Both the position numbers and the translations under genes were made by a program. A stretch of 64,000 nt of DNA. Origin: an uncultured Thiohalocapsa sp. Its GTDB lineage: Bacteria; Pseudomonadota; Gammaproteobacteria; Chromatiales; Chromatiaceae. Location of the stretch: NCBI RefSeq assembly GCF_913063425.1, contig NZ_CAJXYK010000008.1, positions 91,665 to 155,664 on the forward strand, read 5' to 3'. The notes beneath the pieces are model-generated. The model was not told the DNA's origin and did not search any database. It saw only the letters and a program-made list of their open reading frames with translations. The number at the start of each line of letters is the position of its first letter. Position 1 is the stretch's first letter. Shown here in pieces: positions 19,981-28,897 of the stretch.

Positions 19981-21606
19981 TCAGGCCGCGCGCACGGGTA
20001 CCCCGGCTTCCGCAAGGGCCGTCTTCACAGCGGAGATGGGGACCTCGCGACGGTGGAAAATGCCGGCGGCCAGGGCAGCGTCGGCGCCCGTCGCCGAGAA
20101 GACCTCGACGAAATGCGCGGGGCTGCCGGCGCCGCTGGAGGCGATCACCGGGATGCCCACGGCCGCGCGCACGGCGGCAATGAGCTCCAGGTCGAAGCCC
20201 AGCCCGGAGCCGTCGCGGTCGATGCTGTTGAGCAGGATCTCGCCGGCGCCGAGCGCCTCGCAGGTGCGGGCCAGCTCCACCGCATCCACGTCGCGGCCTT
20301 CGCGACCGCCGCGCACGGTGCACTGGAACCAGCACCAGCGCTCCCCGTTCGGCCCCGGCTGCGCGGTCTCGATGACGTGCCGCGCCGTCACCTCCGGGCC
20401 GCTCACGTAGACCCGCCGCGGGTCCACGGAGATGACCACCGCCTGGTTGCCGTAACGCGCCGCGATCTGCTCGATGGCGCTGCTGCCGTCGGCGCCCCGT
20501 GCGCGCACCTGCTCCACGGTGTGGACGGCATCGGAGCCGATGGAGATCTTGTCCGCGCCGGAGCGGAAATACTCGTCGGCCACGTCCAGCGCGGAGTAGC
20601 TGTGGCCGTCCGCATCCGTAAAGGCGCGGATGCCGCCGCCGATGGTGAGCGGCACGAACACCTGCTCGGACGTGCGCCGCAGCACCTCCAGCATGGGCTG
20701 ATCGCGCAGCGGGAAGTCGCGGAACGCGGTGATGTTGAGGAAGGTGATCTCGTCGGCGCCCTCCTCGTAGTAGCGCGCCGCCAGCTCCACGGGCTTGCCC
20801 AGGTTGCGCACCTCGCCCTGCTCGCGCACGTCGTATTGATCCCCCTTGGTGACCACCAGGTCCCCGGCATCGTTGCTGCGCACGTCCAGGCAGGCGATGA
20901 CACGCTTGGCGAGCCGTGTCGGGCGCTGTGTGGGCAGCGGCGATTTGGCCTCCGCGGGCGCCGACAGGATGCGCGGGGCAAACGCCGGCGCCACCGCGAC
21001 CGTTCCCGTGAGGAAGCGCTGCAGCAGCGCCAAGCCCGCGGCACCGCTCTTCTCCGGGTGGAACTGGAGCGCGATCACCTGCCCCTGCTGCACCGCGGAG
21101 ATGAAGGGCTCGCCGTAGTCGGTTTCCGCCAGCACCCAGTGCGCATTCTCGACGGTGGGCCGGGCGCAGTAAGAGTGGACGAAGTAGAAGCGGTCCGCCG
21201 TCAGGCCCGCCAGCAGCTCCGAGTCCCGCCCGACCCGCAGCCCGTTCCAGCCCATGTGCGGCACGGACAGCGCCCCGGCGGGGAAGCGCGCCACACGCCC
21301 CGGCAGCAGGCCGAGCCCGGGCACGCCGGGGGATTCTTCACTGCCCTCGAACAGGCATTGCAGCCCGATGCAGATGCCGAGGAAGGGCCGGTCGGCGCGC
21401 AGGTAGTCCAGCAGCGGCTCGACGAAGCCCAGCTCCTGAAGGCGCCCCATGGCGGCACCGAAGGCACCCACGCCGGGGAAGAGCAGCCGCTCGGCGCCGA
21501 GGATGTCGTCCGCCGTGCGGACATCGGTGACTTCGTAGCCGAGGCGGGAGACGGCGTTGCGCAGGCTGCGGACGTTGCCTGCGCCATAGTCGAGGAGAGA
21601 GATCAT
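19981..21606 (-). CDS. hisHF: Bifunctional imidazole glycerol phosphate synthase (HisH-HisF fusion)
   Basis: A 541-residue fusion of both subunits of imidazole glycerol phosphate synthase, which makes IGP and AICAR from PRFAR and glutamine in histidine synthesis. Residues 1-~205 are the HisH glutaminase (C79 in LGICIGLQCLFEG; H183 and E185 in QFHPEKS). Residues ~230-541 are the HisF cyclase barrel (D241 in RVIACLDVR; SIDRDGSGLGFDLELI). The cyclase half carries insertions (FTDADGHSYSALDVADEYFR, GEVTARHVIETA-like region) typical of eukaryotic HIS7, not of standalone bacterial HisF. Domain order and these inserts match plant/yeast enzymes. No other his genes adjoin it. Both active sites look intact. 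Confidence 0.95.
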   Translation of the reverse strand: MISLLDYGAGNVRSLRNAVSRLGYEVTDVRTADDILGAERLLFPGVGAFGAAMGRLQELGFVEPLLDYLRADRPFLGICIGLQCLFEGSEESPGVPGLGLLPGRVARFPAGALSVPHMGWNGLRVGRDSELLAGLTADRFYFVHSYCARPTVENAHWVLAETDYGEPFISAVQQGQVIALQFHPEKSGAAGLALLQRFLTGTVAVAPAFAPRILSAPAEAKSPLPTQRPTRLAKRVIACLDVRSNDAGDLVVTKGDQYDVREQGEVRNLGKPVELAARYYEEGADEITFLNITAFRDFPLRDQPMLEVLRRTSEQVFVPLTIGGGIRAFTDADGHSYSALDVADEYFRSGADKISIGSDAVHTVEQVRARGADGSSAIEQIAARYGNQAVVISVDPRRVYVSGPEVTARHVIETAQPGPNGERWCWFQCTVRGGREGRDVDAVELARTCEALGAGEILLNSIDRDGSGLGFDLELIAAVRAAVGIPVIASSGAGSPAHFVEVFSATGADAALAAGIFHRREVPISAVKTALAEAGVPVRAA

Positions 21607-21798
21607 TGCGGCTGGTCTCGGATGGCGGCGCTCGGCAAGGATTCTAACAGCCATCGTTTCCGCCTTCGGCGCCGCTTGCAGCGCCCGCGAGCGGCGCCGT
21701 CGGCACGCCGCGGACGCCTCGGCCGTTGCGGCCGCGGCAGCGTCGGTTGCGCTCGACCCCGGCTGCGTGCCCGCTGGGCTGGGCCGACCAGGGCCGGG

Positions 21799-22782
21799 TC
21801 AGACCTCGATGCCTTCCGCCTCCACCACCCGGGCCAGCGCCGCCTCCAGGGTCGCGCGGGCCTGTGCCGTGGCGGCGTGCAGGTAGGCATGCAGCGCCGC
21901 GTCGTCGGCGTTGCGGTTCTCGCATTCCCGCGAGTAGGCCTCGAAGGCCACCAGGCTTGAGACCAGCTGCACCAGATGGTGCGGACACTCGCACTTGACC
22001 GTGGGCGAAGCGGCTGCGATCCGCGACAGGGCCGCGCTGTCATAGAGCCGCGCCGGCGCAGGCTCGCTCAGGTCGAACTCCGCCAGCAGTGCGGCCGCGC
22101 CGACGCCGCCCGAGCTGTGCATGGCCACGCACCAGCGCTTGAGCTCGGCGGCATCCACCGGGGCGCGCTTGGCCACCATGTGCTGGGCCTCCAGGCGGTT
22201 GACCACGTCGCGGCTCGCGTAGTTGTAGACCACCAGCGTGCGCGGGGCGCCGCTGCGTGCGGCGAGGTCGGCGAGCACGCGCAGCTGATCCTCGTGAATG
22301 GTCGGGCACTCCAGCACCAGCAGGTCCAAACCGAGCTGGCTTGCGTGATCGCGGAGCGCCGACTCCTCCGTATACAGACCGACCAGGTGAACGTCCTCGT
22401 CGGCCTCCTGCACTGCCTCTGTGCCGTCCGCCCGCAGCAGCAGCGGCAGCGATGGACCCAGCACGGCCACGCGGCAGGGCCGCGCCTCCTGGGCCGCCTG
22501 CACCGGGGTGTCCAGTCCCTGCGCCCGCTGCCGCAGGTGCTCCAGGGACAAGCGCGCCACATGGCTGATGGCATCACCGTTGTCCACGAGGCGCTTGATG
22601 AGGTTGAGTCGGCTCACGTCCTCGGCGCGATACAGGCGGGTGCCCGCCTCGGAGCGCACGGGCGTCACCACCGAATAGCGCCGCTCCCACACCCGCAGGG
22701 TGTCCGGCGGGATACCAGTGAGCCGCGCCACCGCGCCGATGCGGTAAGTCTGGCCGGTCTCGGGTTCTCGGGAATCAGTCAC
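21799..22782 (-). CDS. MerR-family regulator with B12-binding-like C-terminal domain
   Basis: A 327-residue regulator. The N-terminal winged helix (YRIGAVARLTGIPPDTLRVW ... GTRLYRAEDVSRLNLIKRLV) is of MerR type with the DTLRVWERRY helix of the CarH/LitR/MlrA branch. Residues ~100-280 resemble the degenerate cobalamin-binding-like domain of that group (VAVLGPSLPLLLRADG, LDLLVLECPTIHEDQLRVLA), but the His ligand motif of true B12 sensors is not seen. GTG 22782 is preferred because GGAG is 6 bases upstream; TTG 22788 is the alternative. It is divergent from a promoter-like sequence and the small gene at 23127, which it may regulate. Confidence 0.8.
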   Translation of the reverse strand: MTDSREPETGQTYRIGAVARLTGIPPDTLRVWERRYSVVTPVRSEAGTRLYRAEDVSRLNLIKRLVDNGDAISHVARLSLEHLRQRAQGLDTPVQAAQEARPCRVAVLGPSLPLLLRADGTEAVQEADEDVHLVGLYTEESALRDHASQLGLDLLVLECPTIHEDQLRVLADLAARSGAPRTLVVYNYASRDVVNRLEAQHMVAKRAPVDAAELKRWCVAMHSSGGVGAAALLAEFDLSEPAPARLYDSAALSRIAAASPTVKCECPHHLVQLVSSLVAFEAYSRECENRNADDAALHAYLHAATAQARATLEAALARVVEAEGIEV

Positions 22783-22832
22783 GGGCAACTCCGCGTGTTA
22801 ATGTTTTGTCCATATCGTATCTGAACAGGCTC

Positions 22833-22861
22833 TTGACAACGCCAGCAGAGGGGTCTAGCTT
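22833..22861 (+). promoter_or_regulatory. Sigma-70-like promoter in the MerR / 97-aa intergenic gap
   Basis: TTGACA (22833-22838) and TAGCTT (22856-22861) are spaced by 17 bases, pointing rightward toward the gene at 23127, which would leave a ~260-base leader. TTGTC at 22806 and GACAA at 22835 form a short inverted pair around it. The remainder of the 338-base gap (22783-23126) holds no reading frame or RNA motif I can name. Confidence 0.4.
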
Positions 22862-23126
22862 GGCACCTACGGTTGGACATTTCTTGGACGGCTGCTGTTT
22901 CAGGTGCTGCAGCGACCCAACCGCCACCGACCTTCGGCTGCGTCTACGGAGATGGTGTCGTCGCGGGATCGTCCAAGTTTTGAACAGGCATCACCTGTCA
23001 CGACACGCGGAAGCTCGCTGCCACCATCACTGGGCGACGCAACCGCCACGTGCCGATCGACACCGTTCAGTGCCCAAGGCGTTGTCTCACCCACGCTGAT
23101 CGTCCCAACACCAGGAGCCCAGAACC

Positions 23127-23420
23127 ATGCCCCAGTCCATCCTCACCGCCGACCTCAACAATGGCTTCGACCTGGAGCTGCCGCTGCATCCGGCCACCGA
23201 CACAGCCGAAGACGTGGCAAGGCTGCTCGACCGTCTGCTCACGCTGGTGGACGATTTCTGCGTCGGCAGCAACGCCTCCGACGCGGATGTCGTGCAGGCC
23301 CTCACCCTCGCCACCGCGCTGCGCACGGCCATGGCCGAGGTGGGTGGCACGGCGGGCGCGGCGGTTCCCACGCGGCTCCTCGATGTGGAGGTGCGGGACG
23401 CCGCGGCCCTGGACGGCTGA
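23127..23420 (+). CDS. Hypothetical 97-residue protein
   Basis: A short soluble acidic protein (MPQSILTADLNNGFDLELPL) with two likely helices (TAEDVARLLDRLLTLVDDFC; SDADVVQALTLATALRTAMA), one cysteine and a Gly/Ala-rich linker. There is no signal peptide, membrane segment or catalytic motif, and I do not recognise a family. AGGAG lies ~10 bases upstream of ATG. Codon composition matches the surrounding core genes, so it is likely real. It is convergent with lptF (27 bases apart) and downstream of the MerR regulator's divergent promoter region. Confidence 0.6.
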   Translation: MPQSILTADLNNGFDLELPLHPATDTAEDVARLLDRLLTLVDDFCVGSNASDADVVQALTLATALRTAMAEVGGTAGAAVPTRLLDVEVRDAAALDG

Positions 23421-23447
23421 GCGCACTGCGCCCGGCGCGCTGCCGGA

Positions 23448-24548
23448 TCAGGTTCGGCGCAGCCGCGCGAGCACACGCCGCGCGAAATAGCTGCCCGGCA
23501 GCAGCGCCGCGAAGACGATGGCGATGATCGCCACCTGATACCACAGCAGTCCCAGCCACGGCGGCGTCACGCCGCCGGTCATCCACTCTTCGGCGAGTCG
23601 CTGGCCGTTGAAAAAGGCAAAGTAGGCGAGAAACGCCAGCAGCAGCCGCCCGCCGCTGCGACGCCGTGGCGAGAGCTGCGTCAGCGGCACGGCGAGGATG
23701 CCCAGCGAGATGACACCCAGGGCCGCTGCGAGCCTGTGCTCCACCTCGGCCCGGTCGCGGATATCGTCCGAGGCCAGCAGCTGCGCCGTCGGCGTCGCAG
23801 CCCGCCGCCAGTTCGCCTGCTGCATCGCACTGCCGGCGCTGATGTAGTAGGTCAGCCGGGCGAAATCCACCAGGGTGTAGTCGAGATCGCCCGCGCGCCC
23901 GTCGAAACGGCGGCCGTCCTCCAGAATCACGCGCTGCTCGCCATCCGCGGTGCTCTCGCTGTAGTACCCGCGCTCGGACAACACCAGCCGCGGCGGGTCA
24001 CTGCTGCGGTCCTGCACGAACACATCCACGAAACGGCCGGCACCGTCCATGCCGGCCGCATAAAACGTCATGGTACCGCCCTGCTGCTGGTAGAAGCGCC
24101 CGGGCTGAAGCCCGCTGATGCGTGTGGCCTCGTCGTCCTTGCGTGCCTCGATGAGCTGAATCTGCGCCGACGCATAGGGCTTCAGCACCAGCGAGAACCA
24201 GGCGGTGATCAGCGCCACCGGCAGCGCGAACAGCAGCACAGCGCGAAACACCCGCCACGGGCTGAGCCCACCCGCTGTGAAGGCGATGAGCTCGCTGTCA
24301 CGGGCCATGCGCCCGAGCGCCATCAGCACCGCGAGAAACGCCGCGGGCGCGAGCAGTGTGGCCATGTCCCGCAGCAGCTGCAGGCCCAGGAACTGGAGCA
24401 CCAGCCGCGCCTGAAGATTGCCGACGTTCACCTGCTCCAGCGTGCGCAGGAACAGCATGCTCGCCACCACCAGCACCAGGGTCGCCATGATGGCGGCGAA
24501 GACCTTGACGAGCTCGGCAAGAAAGTAGCGGTCGACAATGCTCCACAT
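23448..24548 (-). CDS. lptF: LPS export system permease LptF
   Basis: A 366-residue inner-membrane protein of the LptF/LptG family (YjgP/YjgQ): three N-terminal membrane helices (VDRYFLAELVKVFAAIMATL; MATLLAPAAFLAVLMALGRM; SPWRVFRAVLLFALPVALIT), a periplasmic beta-jellyroll (~130-270), and three C-terminal helices. With LptG and the LptB2 ATPase it extracts lipopolysaccharide from the inner membrane. LptF is favoured over a second LptG by the MWSIVDRYFLAEL start and the RDSELIAFTAGGLSPWRVF coupling region. GAGG is eight bases before ATG 24548. Unusually, it is not beside lptG, which is at 39.4 kb. Confidence 0.88.
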   Translation of the reverse strand: MWSIVDRYFLAELVKVFAAIMATLVLVVASMLFLRTLEQVNVGNLQARLVLQFLGLQLLRDMATLLAPAAFLAVLMALGRMARDSELIAFTAGGLSPWRVFRAVLLFALPVALITAWFSLVLKPYASAQIQLIEARKDDEATRISGLQPGRFYQQQGGTMTFYAAGMDGAGRFVDVFVQDRSSDPPRLVLSERGYYSESTADGEQRVILEDGRRFDGRAGDLDYTLVDFARLTYYISAGSAMQQANWRRAATPTAQLLASDDIRDRAEVEHRLAAALGVISLGILAVPLTQLSPRRRSGGRLLLAFLAYFAFFNGQRLAEEWMTGGVTPPWLGLLWYQVAIIAIVFAALLPGSYFARRVLARLRRT

Positions 24549-24893
24549 GCGCAGGGCCTCAGGAACCTGACCGTACATTTTGGGCGCCGAGCGCGGCCCG
24601 GCGCAACGCGGCACCGTCGCCGTGCTCGCGCCCGGACGGTTTTGCGACCGGCGGCGTCCTGACAGCCTGTGAGCAGCGGCTGCGCCGTCGCCGCTGCGCC
24701 ACCCTTTGCCCGCGCGGACCACTCGGAAATGCGCCAATGCGACGACGCGCTTTCTGACAGCAAGCAGGCGCATCCGCCCATTCGCCGACCCTGGGCAATG
24801 ACCTAGAGTCAGTCGGGCAGCGCCGGCCGACCAAGCGGCCGGTCGCTTGCCGAGAGAGCGTAAACGACACCACAATCATCGGAGCGCAAGACC
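24549..24893. other. 345-base gap between lptF and haloperoxidase genes
   Basis: This gap separates divergent genes and should hold both promoters, but no convincing -35/-10 pair was found. A perfect 7-bp inverted repeat (CCGGCCG 24823-24829 / CGGCCGG 24836-24842) lies in the presumed leader of the haloperoxidase gene. Short frames here look non-coding. Confidence 0.4.
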
Positions 24894-26657
24894 ATGACTG
24901 ACTACCGTCGCGAAGGAGCGTATCAGCTGCGCCTGTCGGCAGCCCGGAAGGCGAAAGACCGCGAGCACCCGCCGCACCAGGCCAATGGCGATGAGCAGCG
25001 CTGGGCCGGCGCCAATTACGCCATGTGCTTCACCAAGGGCCTGCACCATGACCCGGGCACGGGGCTGCTTCAGGTGAAGGCGGATTTCGAGCGCTTTCGC
25101 CGGGCCATCGATGAGGGCTTCATCGACGCCTTCACGGCGGGCGTGCGCGCATCGCCTGAGAAGGCGCGCGCCTGGGAGGCGCCCACCGCAGGCGTCGTCT
25201 ACGACCTCCAGGGACCGGACGCGCAGGCGGTCACCATGCCGCCGGCGCCGGCCCTGGGCTCCGACGAGCTCGCCTACGAGATGGCGGAGGTCTACGAGCT
25301 CGCTCTGCTGCGCGACGTGCCCCTGCCGGAGCTACGCGCCGGCGCCACCGACCCGGCCGTGACCGCGGCCGTCGGCCGCCTCGACGCCCTGACTTACGCG
25401 CAGGATGGCTTCCCGGGCCGCCCGCGCACCACCGAGGGCGGGTCGGTGACGGCACGTACCCTGTTCCGCGGCTCCTCCCCCGGGGTCGAGGTCGGACCCT
25501 ATCTGTCGCAGTTCATGCTCATCGGCAATGACCAGCCGGAGCCCGGCGGCAGCGGGGTGGCCGACGGCTATATCCAGTATGGCCCGCTGCGCATCGACCA
25601 GCGCGTGCCGGTTGCCGAGACGCAGGATTACATGACCGACTGGGGCGATTGGCTGGCCGTCCAGAACGGTGCCGACGTGCGCAATAACGCCGATCTGTTC
25701 TCCGGCGCGCCGCGGCGGTTCATCACCACGCCGCGGGATCTCGCCACCTATGTGCACGACGATGCGCTGTACCAGGCGTACCTCAATGCGTGCCTGATCC
25801 TGTTGTCCATGGAGGCACCCTTTGATCCGGGCTTCGGCCATCTCTCCGGACAGTCGCCGTTCTTCCTGAACAGCCTGGATGCAACCGGCGTGCTCGCCGA
25901 CATCCTGGAGACCCATCCGAGCGCCGCGGGCGGCTTCGCGCTCTACGGCGGCCCGCACATCCTGACCCTGGTCACGGAGGTGGCGACGCGCGCGCTCAAG
26001 GCCGTGCGCTACCAGAAGTTCAACACCCACATCCGGCTGCGCCCGGAGACCCTCGCCGGCCGCATCCATCGCGCCGCCGAGATCCAGACCGCCTTCCCCC
26101 AGGTCGGCACGGTGTTCGAGGACCTCGAGGGCGCCATCCAGGACACGGTGAACGCCATCCGTGCGGCCAATGGGTCGGGCTCGGCGCTGCTGCCGATGGC
26201 CTTCCAGGAAGGCTCCCCGATGCACCCGGCCTATGGCGCAGGACACGCCACTGTGGCCGGGGCCTGTGTCACCATCCTCAAGGCCTATTTCGACACCAAC
26301 GCCGTCTTCGTCCGGCGCGACGCCAGGGACAGGTTCGCGCTCTACGAGAACGGCGACACCGCCGTGCACTACGAGCCCGAGACCACCCCGGGCAGCCTCG
26401 GCGCCAGCCTGGATGAGCGGCTCGACGGCGACTTCCTCACCCTGGAAGGCGAGCTCAACAAGCTCGCCGCCAACATCTCCATCGGCCGCAACATGGCCGG
26501 TGTCCATTACTATTCGGACTACTATGACAGCCTGCGCATGGGCGAGCGCATTGCCATCGCCATGCTCGAAGAGCAGGCCCTGTGCTACCCCACCGACCCC
26601 TTCGTGCTCACGGTGCCCACCTTCGACGGGGACGTGGTACGGATCGGCGCGCGCTGA
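24894..26657 (+). CDS. Vanadium-dependent haloperoxidase
   Basis: A 587-residue enzyme of the algal/bacterial vanadium haloperoxidase group (PAP2 acid-phosphatase superfamily), which oxidises halides with hydrogen peroxide to brominate or chlorinate organics. Vanadate-binding residues are visible: K375 and R383 in QKFNTHIRLRPE, the catalytic H451 in AYGAGHATVAGAC, and R532 plus the vanadate-ligating H538 in SIGRNMAGVHYYSDYYDS. No signal peptide is apparent, unlike many secreted relatives. GGAG lies eight bases before the ATG. It appears to be transcribed alone. Halide preference cannot be read from sequence. The length is close to bromoperoxidase-type enzymes. Confidence 0.93.
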   Translation: MTDYRREGAYQLRLSAARKAKDREHPPHQANGDEQRWAGANYAMCFTKGLHHDPGTGLLQVKADFERFRRAIDEGFIDAFTAGVRASPEKARAWEAPTAGVVYDLQGPDAQAVTMPPAPALGSDELAYEMAEVYELALLRDVPLPELRAGATDPAVTAAVGRLDALTYAQDGFPGRPRTTEGGSVTARTLFRGSSPGVEVGPYLSQFMLIGNDQPEPGGSGVADGYIQYGPLRIDQRVPVAETQDYMTDWGDWLAVQNGADVRNNADLFSGAPRRFITTPRDLATYVHDDALYQAYLNACLILLSMEAPFDPGFGHLSGQSPFFLNSLDATGVLADILETHPSAAGGFALYGGPHILTLVTEVATRALKAVRYQKFNTHIRLRPETLAGRIHRAAEIQTAFPQVGTVFEDLEGAIQDTVNAIRAANGSGSALLPMAFQEGSPMHPAYGAGHATVAGACVTILKAYFDTNAVFVRRDARDRFALYENGDTAVHYEPETTPGSLGASLDERLDGDFLTLEGELNKLAANISIGRNMAGVHYYSDYYDSLRMGERIAIAMLEEQALCYPTDPFVLTVPTFDGDVVRIGAR

Positions 26658-26743
26658 GGCGCGGCCAAGCCGGACCCGGCGCAGGGACAGCGCCGGTCTC
26701 TCTGCCCCTGCCGGGCGGCCCGGGCAGCACCGCCCCGACCGGG

Positions 26744-27415
26744 TCAGCCTGGATTAGGCGCGTTACCCGGCGCCGCCTGCATGCAGGCCGAGACGATCTC
26801 CTGCCAAGCCGGGTGCGCCGCGATCAGCGCCAGGGCTTGCGGCAGCAGCAGGCGGCCGGGATCTGTCCTGAACCAGGTGGAGGCACCGGACGGATGCGGC
26901 AGCGGGATCACATCGGCCGCCACGCCCTCCTGCTCGACACGGAACTGCTGCCCGACCACTGCATCCAGCCGCGGCGCCGCAAGAAAACGCGTGATGGCGA
27001 GTCGGCCCACGGGAAGCACCAGACGCGGGCGCACCAGTGCCAGCTCGCGCTGCCACCATGGCGCGCAGTTTGCCACTTCCTCCCGCGTCGGCACCCGATC
27101 ACCGCCGCGGGCCAGCCCGCCGGGCCAACAGCGGCAGACGGCGCTCATGTAGACCAGGCGCCGGCAGGCGTCCTCGTCCAGCCCAATGCCGGAGAACCAG
27201 CCGAACAGGGTGCGCCCGGCGGTCCAGCAAAAGGGCCGGTGCTGCTGAATCTCCCGGCGCCCGGGGGCCTGACCCAGCAGGAGCACCGGCGAGAGCGCGG
27301 CCTCACCGTGCACCGGCGGACCCTGCATGCGCGGGCAGCGGCGACAGGCACGCAGCTCACCCTGTAGGCGCCGCAGTGCTGCGAGTCGATCACCCGGGGA
27401 GTCTGCCGGCGGCAT
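26744..27415 (-). CDS. Uracil-DNA glycosylase family protein (Fe-S type)
   Basis: A 223-residue protein of the family 4/5-like uracil-DNA glycosylase superfamily. It has the motif GQAPGRREIQQHRPFCWTAG (motif 1), an Asn/His-poor motif 2 region LPLPHPSGASTWFRTDP, and cysteines C24, C27, C94/C96 and C117, compatible with a [4Fe-4S] cluster. The expected role is excision of uracil or related bases in repair, in the cytoplasm. Motif 1 has Gln and Arg in place of the commoner Glu/Glu (GEAPGxxE), so substrate range may differ. The gene is followed on the same strand by a DUF218 gene upstream at 28022, probably a loose cluster rather than a pathway. Confidence 0.8.
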   Translation of the reverse strand: MPPADSPGDRLAALRRLQGELRACRRCPRMQGPPVHGEAALSPVLLLGQAPGRREIQQHRPFCWTAGRTLFGWFSGIGLDEDACRRLVYMSAVCRCWPGGLARGGDRVPTREEVANCAPWWQRELALVRPRLVLPVGRLAITRFLAAPRLDAVVGQQFRVEQEGVAADVIPLPHPSGASTWFRTDPGRLLLPQALALIAAHPAWQEIVSACMQAAPGNAPNPG

Positions 27416-27461
27416 GGCTCACGCTGGACGGGGCAGATACGACGCCGCCTCAGACGCCAGG

Positions 27462-28022
27462 TCAGGCGCCCGGCGGATGGGGGCGCCCACGCAGGCGCAC
27501 ACGCAGCCACCGCAGCAGATAGACACAGAGCCCCAGCATTTCGCGCAGCAGCAGCCGTGCCAGTCCCCGCCGCGGCCGCGCAGCCGCACCCTGCGGGCAG
27601 CCCGCAGACCGCACGACCAGCCCCTGGGCGCGGAAGGCGAGCGTCGCGCGCGGCAGGTGCCAGGGGTCCGTCACCAGGTACAAGGGCGGCCCGGACCAGG
27701 CGTGCGCATGCAGCAGGCGGGCAGTGTGCACGGCGTTTTCCCAGGTGTTGCGCGCCCTGCACTCCAGCAGCATACGCTCGCTGGCAATGCCGGCGGCGCG
27801 CAGCGCGTCAGCCGCCGCCGCAGCCTCCGAGCGCGCGCACGGGGCATGCGGCGGGACGCCGCCGGTGATCAGGATGCGCGCCCGGGGCTCGGCCAGCAGC
27901 AGCCCCAGGGCGCAGTCGAGGCGGCGGCGCAGCGCTGGCCCGGGGCTTGCGTCCGCGCACAACGGCGCCCCCAGCAGGACCAGGAGCTTCGGCGGGTCAT
28001 TACGCCCACGCTCAATCGGCAA
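27462..28022 (-). CDS. YdcF/SanA-like (DUF218) protein
   Basis: A 186-residue protein with the DUF218 signature: KLLVLLGAPLCADASPGPAL, ARILITGGVPPHAP, SEAAAAADALRAAGIASERM, ECRARNTWENAVHTARLL and YLVTDPWHLPRATLAFRAQG. Family members (YdcF, SanA, ElyC) affect envelope integrity, some through an unknown enzymatic fold. A short hydrophobic segment near the C-terminus (LLREMLGLCVYLLRWL) may be a membrane anchor. The start is TTG 28022, overlapping the end of the upstream binding-protein gene by 11 bases; no better start is available. Confidence 0.78.
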   Translation of the reverse strand: MPIERGRNDPPKLLVLLGAPLCADASPGPALRRRLDCALGLLLAEPRARILITGGVPPHAPCARSEAAAAADALRAAGIASERMLLECRARNTWENAVHTARLLHAHAWSGPPLYLVTDPWHLPRATLAFRAQGLVVRSAGCPQGAAARPRRGLARLLLREMLGLCVYLLRWLRVRLRGRPHPPGA

Positions 28023-28896
28023 AGCCGTAGATGAAATAGACGGTCTCCAGCAGTGCCGTCGGCTCCGAGTCCTCGCCGAACCAGCGCTCGAAGATCCGGT
28101 CCACTTCCCGGGTGCGATAGATCTGCGCCAGGGCGGTGTTCACCACCAGCCGGAAGTCCGCATCGTTGCGCGGCACGGCGAAGGCATAGGGCTCCACGGA
28201 GAAGTCCGCGTCCAGGATGGCGAAGTCCTGGGCGTTGCCCGCCTCCGCCACCTGGCCGATGAGCACCAGGCGGTCGCCGGCGACGGCGTCGAGCGCGCCC
28301 TCCTTCAGGCGCTCGCGCCCGTCACGGGCGTCGCGGATGGGCTTCAGCTCCGCATTGATGAGCCGCGCCTCCAGCACCGGGCGCAGGCGCCGCTCCGTGG
28401 TGGTCTCCGGGATGACCCCCAGGGTCTTGCCGCCCAGGTCCTCCAGGGCGCGGATGCCGCTGTCGGCGCGCACCAGGACGCCGCCCGACTCCACGAACAC
28501 CACGTTGGCGAAGTCCACCCGGCGCTGCCGGGCGAGGGTCATGGTGGTGGTGCCGCACTCCAGGTCCGCCTCGGCATTGGCCACTGCGGCGATGCGCCGC
28601 GGGGTGTTGCCCTCGATCCAGGCCACCTCCAGGGCATCCAGCTCCAGCGCCCGCTGCACCCCGGCGACAATGCGCCGGCACAGGTCCACGGAGTAGCCCC
28701 GCGGGGCGCCGTCGGCATCTTTGAAGGAGATGGGATAGGCGTTGGGGTCGTAGGCGATGGTGATGGTGCCGGACGCCTTGATCCGGTCCAGCGCACCCGT
28801 GTCCGCCGCCGCCGGCAGCGCCGCGGCGAGCAGCAGCAGGGCGACGCCCAGAACAGGGTGTTGCCCGCCGGCACCCATGCTGCGCAGCGCCCGCAC
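28012..28896 (-). CDS. Amino-acid-type ABC transporter substrate-binding protein
   Basis: A 294-residue periplasmic binding protein of SBP family 3: signal peptide (GVALLLLAAALPAAADTG), then IKASGTITIAYDPNAYPISF, GAPRGYSVDLCRRIVAGVQR, VDFANVVFVESGGVLVRADS and GGKTLGVIPETTTERRL. These are typical of glutamate/aspartate or polar amino-acid binding. GTG 28896 is chosen because GGGGAG lies five bases upstream; ATG 28878 is possible. No permease or ATPase gene adjoins it, so it is an orphan component, or a sensor-type binding protein for the PAS kinase locus nearby (speculative). It lies 1 base after the PH-domain gene. Confidence 0.85.
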   Translation of the reverse strand: MRALRSMGAGGQHPVLGVALLLLAAALPAAADTGALDRIKASGTITIAYDPNAYPISFKDADGAPRGYSVDLCRRIVAGVQRALELDALEVAWIEGNTPRRIAAVANAEADLECGTTTMTLARQRRVDFANVVFVESGGVLVRADSGIRALEDLGGKTLGVIPETTTERRLRPVLEARLINAELKPIRDARDGRERLKEGALDAVAGDRLVLIGQVAEAGNAQDFAILDADFSVEPYAFAVPRNDADFRLVVNTALAQIYRTREVDRIFERWFGEDSEPTALLETVYFIYGFAD

Positions 28897-28897
28897 G

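Noticed and set aside
20053..21960. A 635-codon plus-strand open frame opposite hisHF
   Set aside because: Compositional shadow of hisHF in GC-rich DNA; no recognisable domain.
22861..22877. Possible sigma-54 site TGGCACCTACGGTTGG beside the MerR gene
   Set aside because: The -12 GC dinucleotide is one base out of register, so the strict GG/GC spacing is not met.
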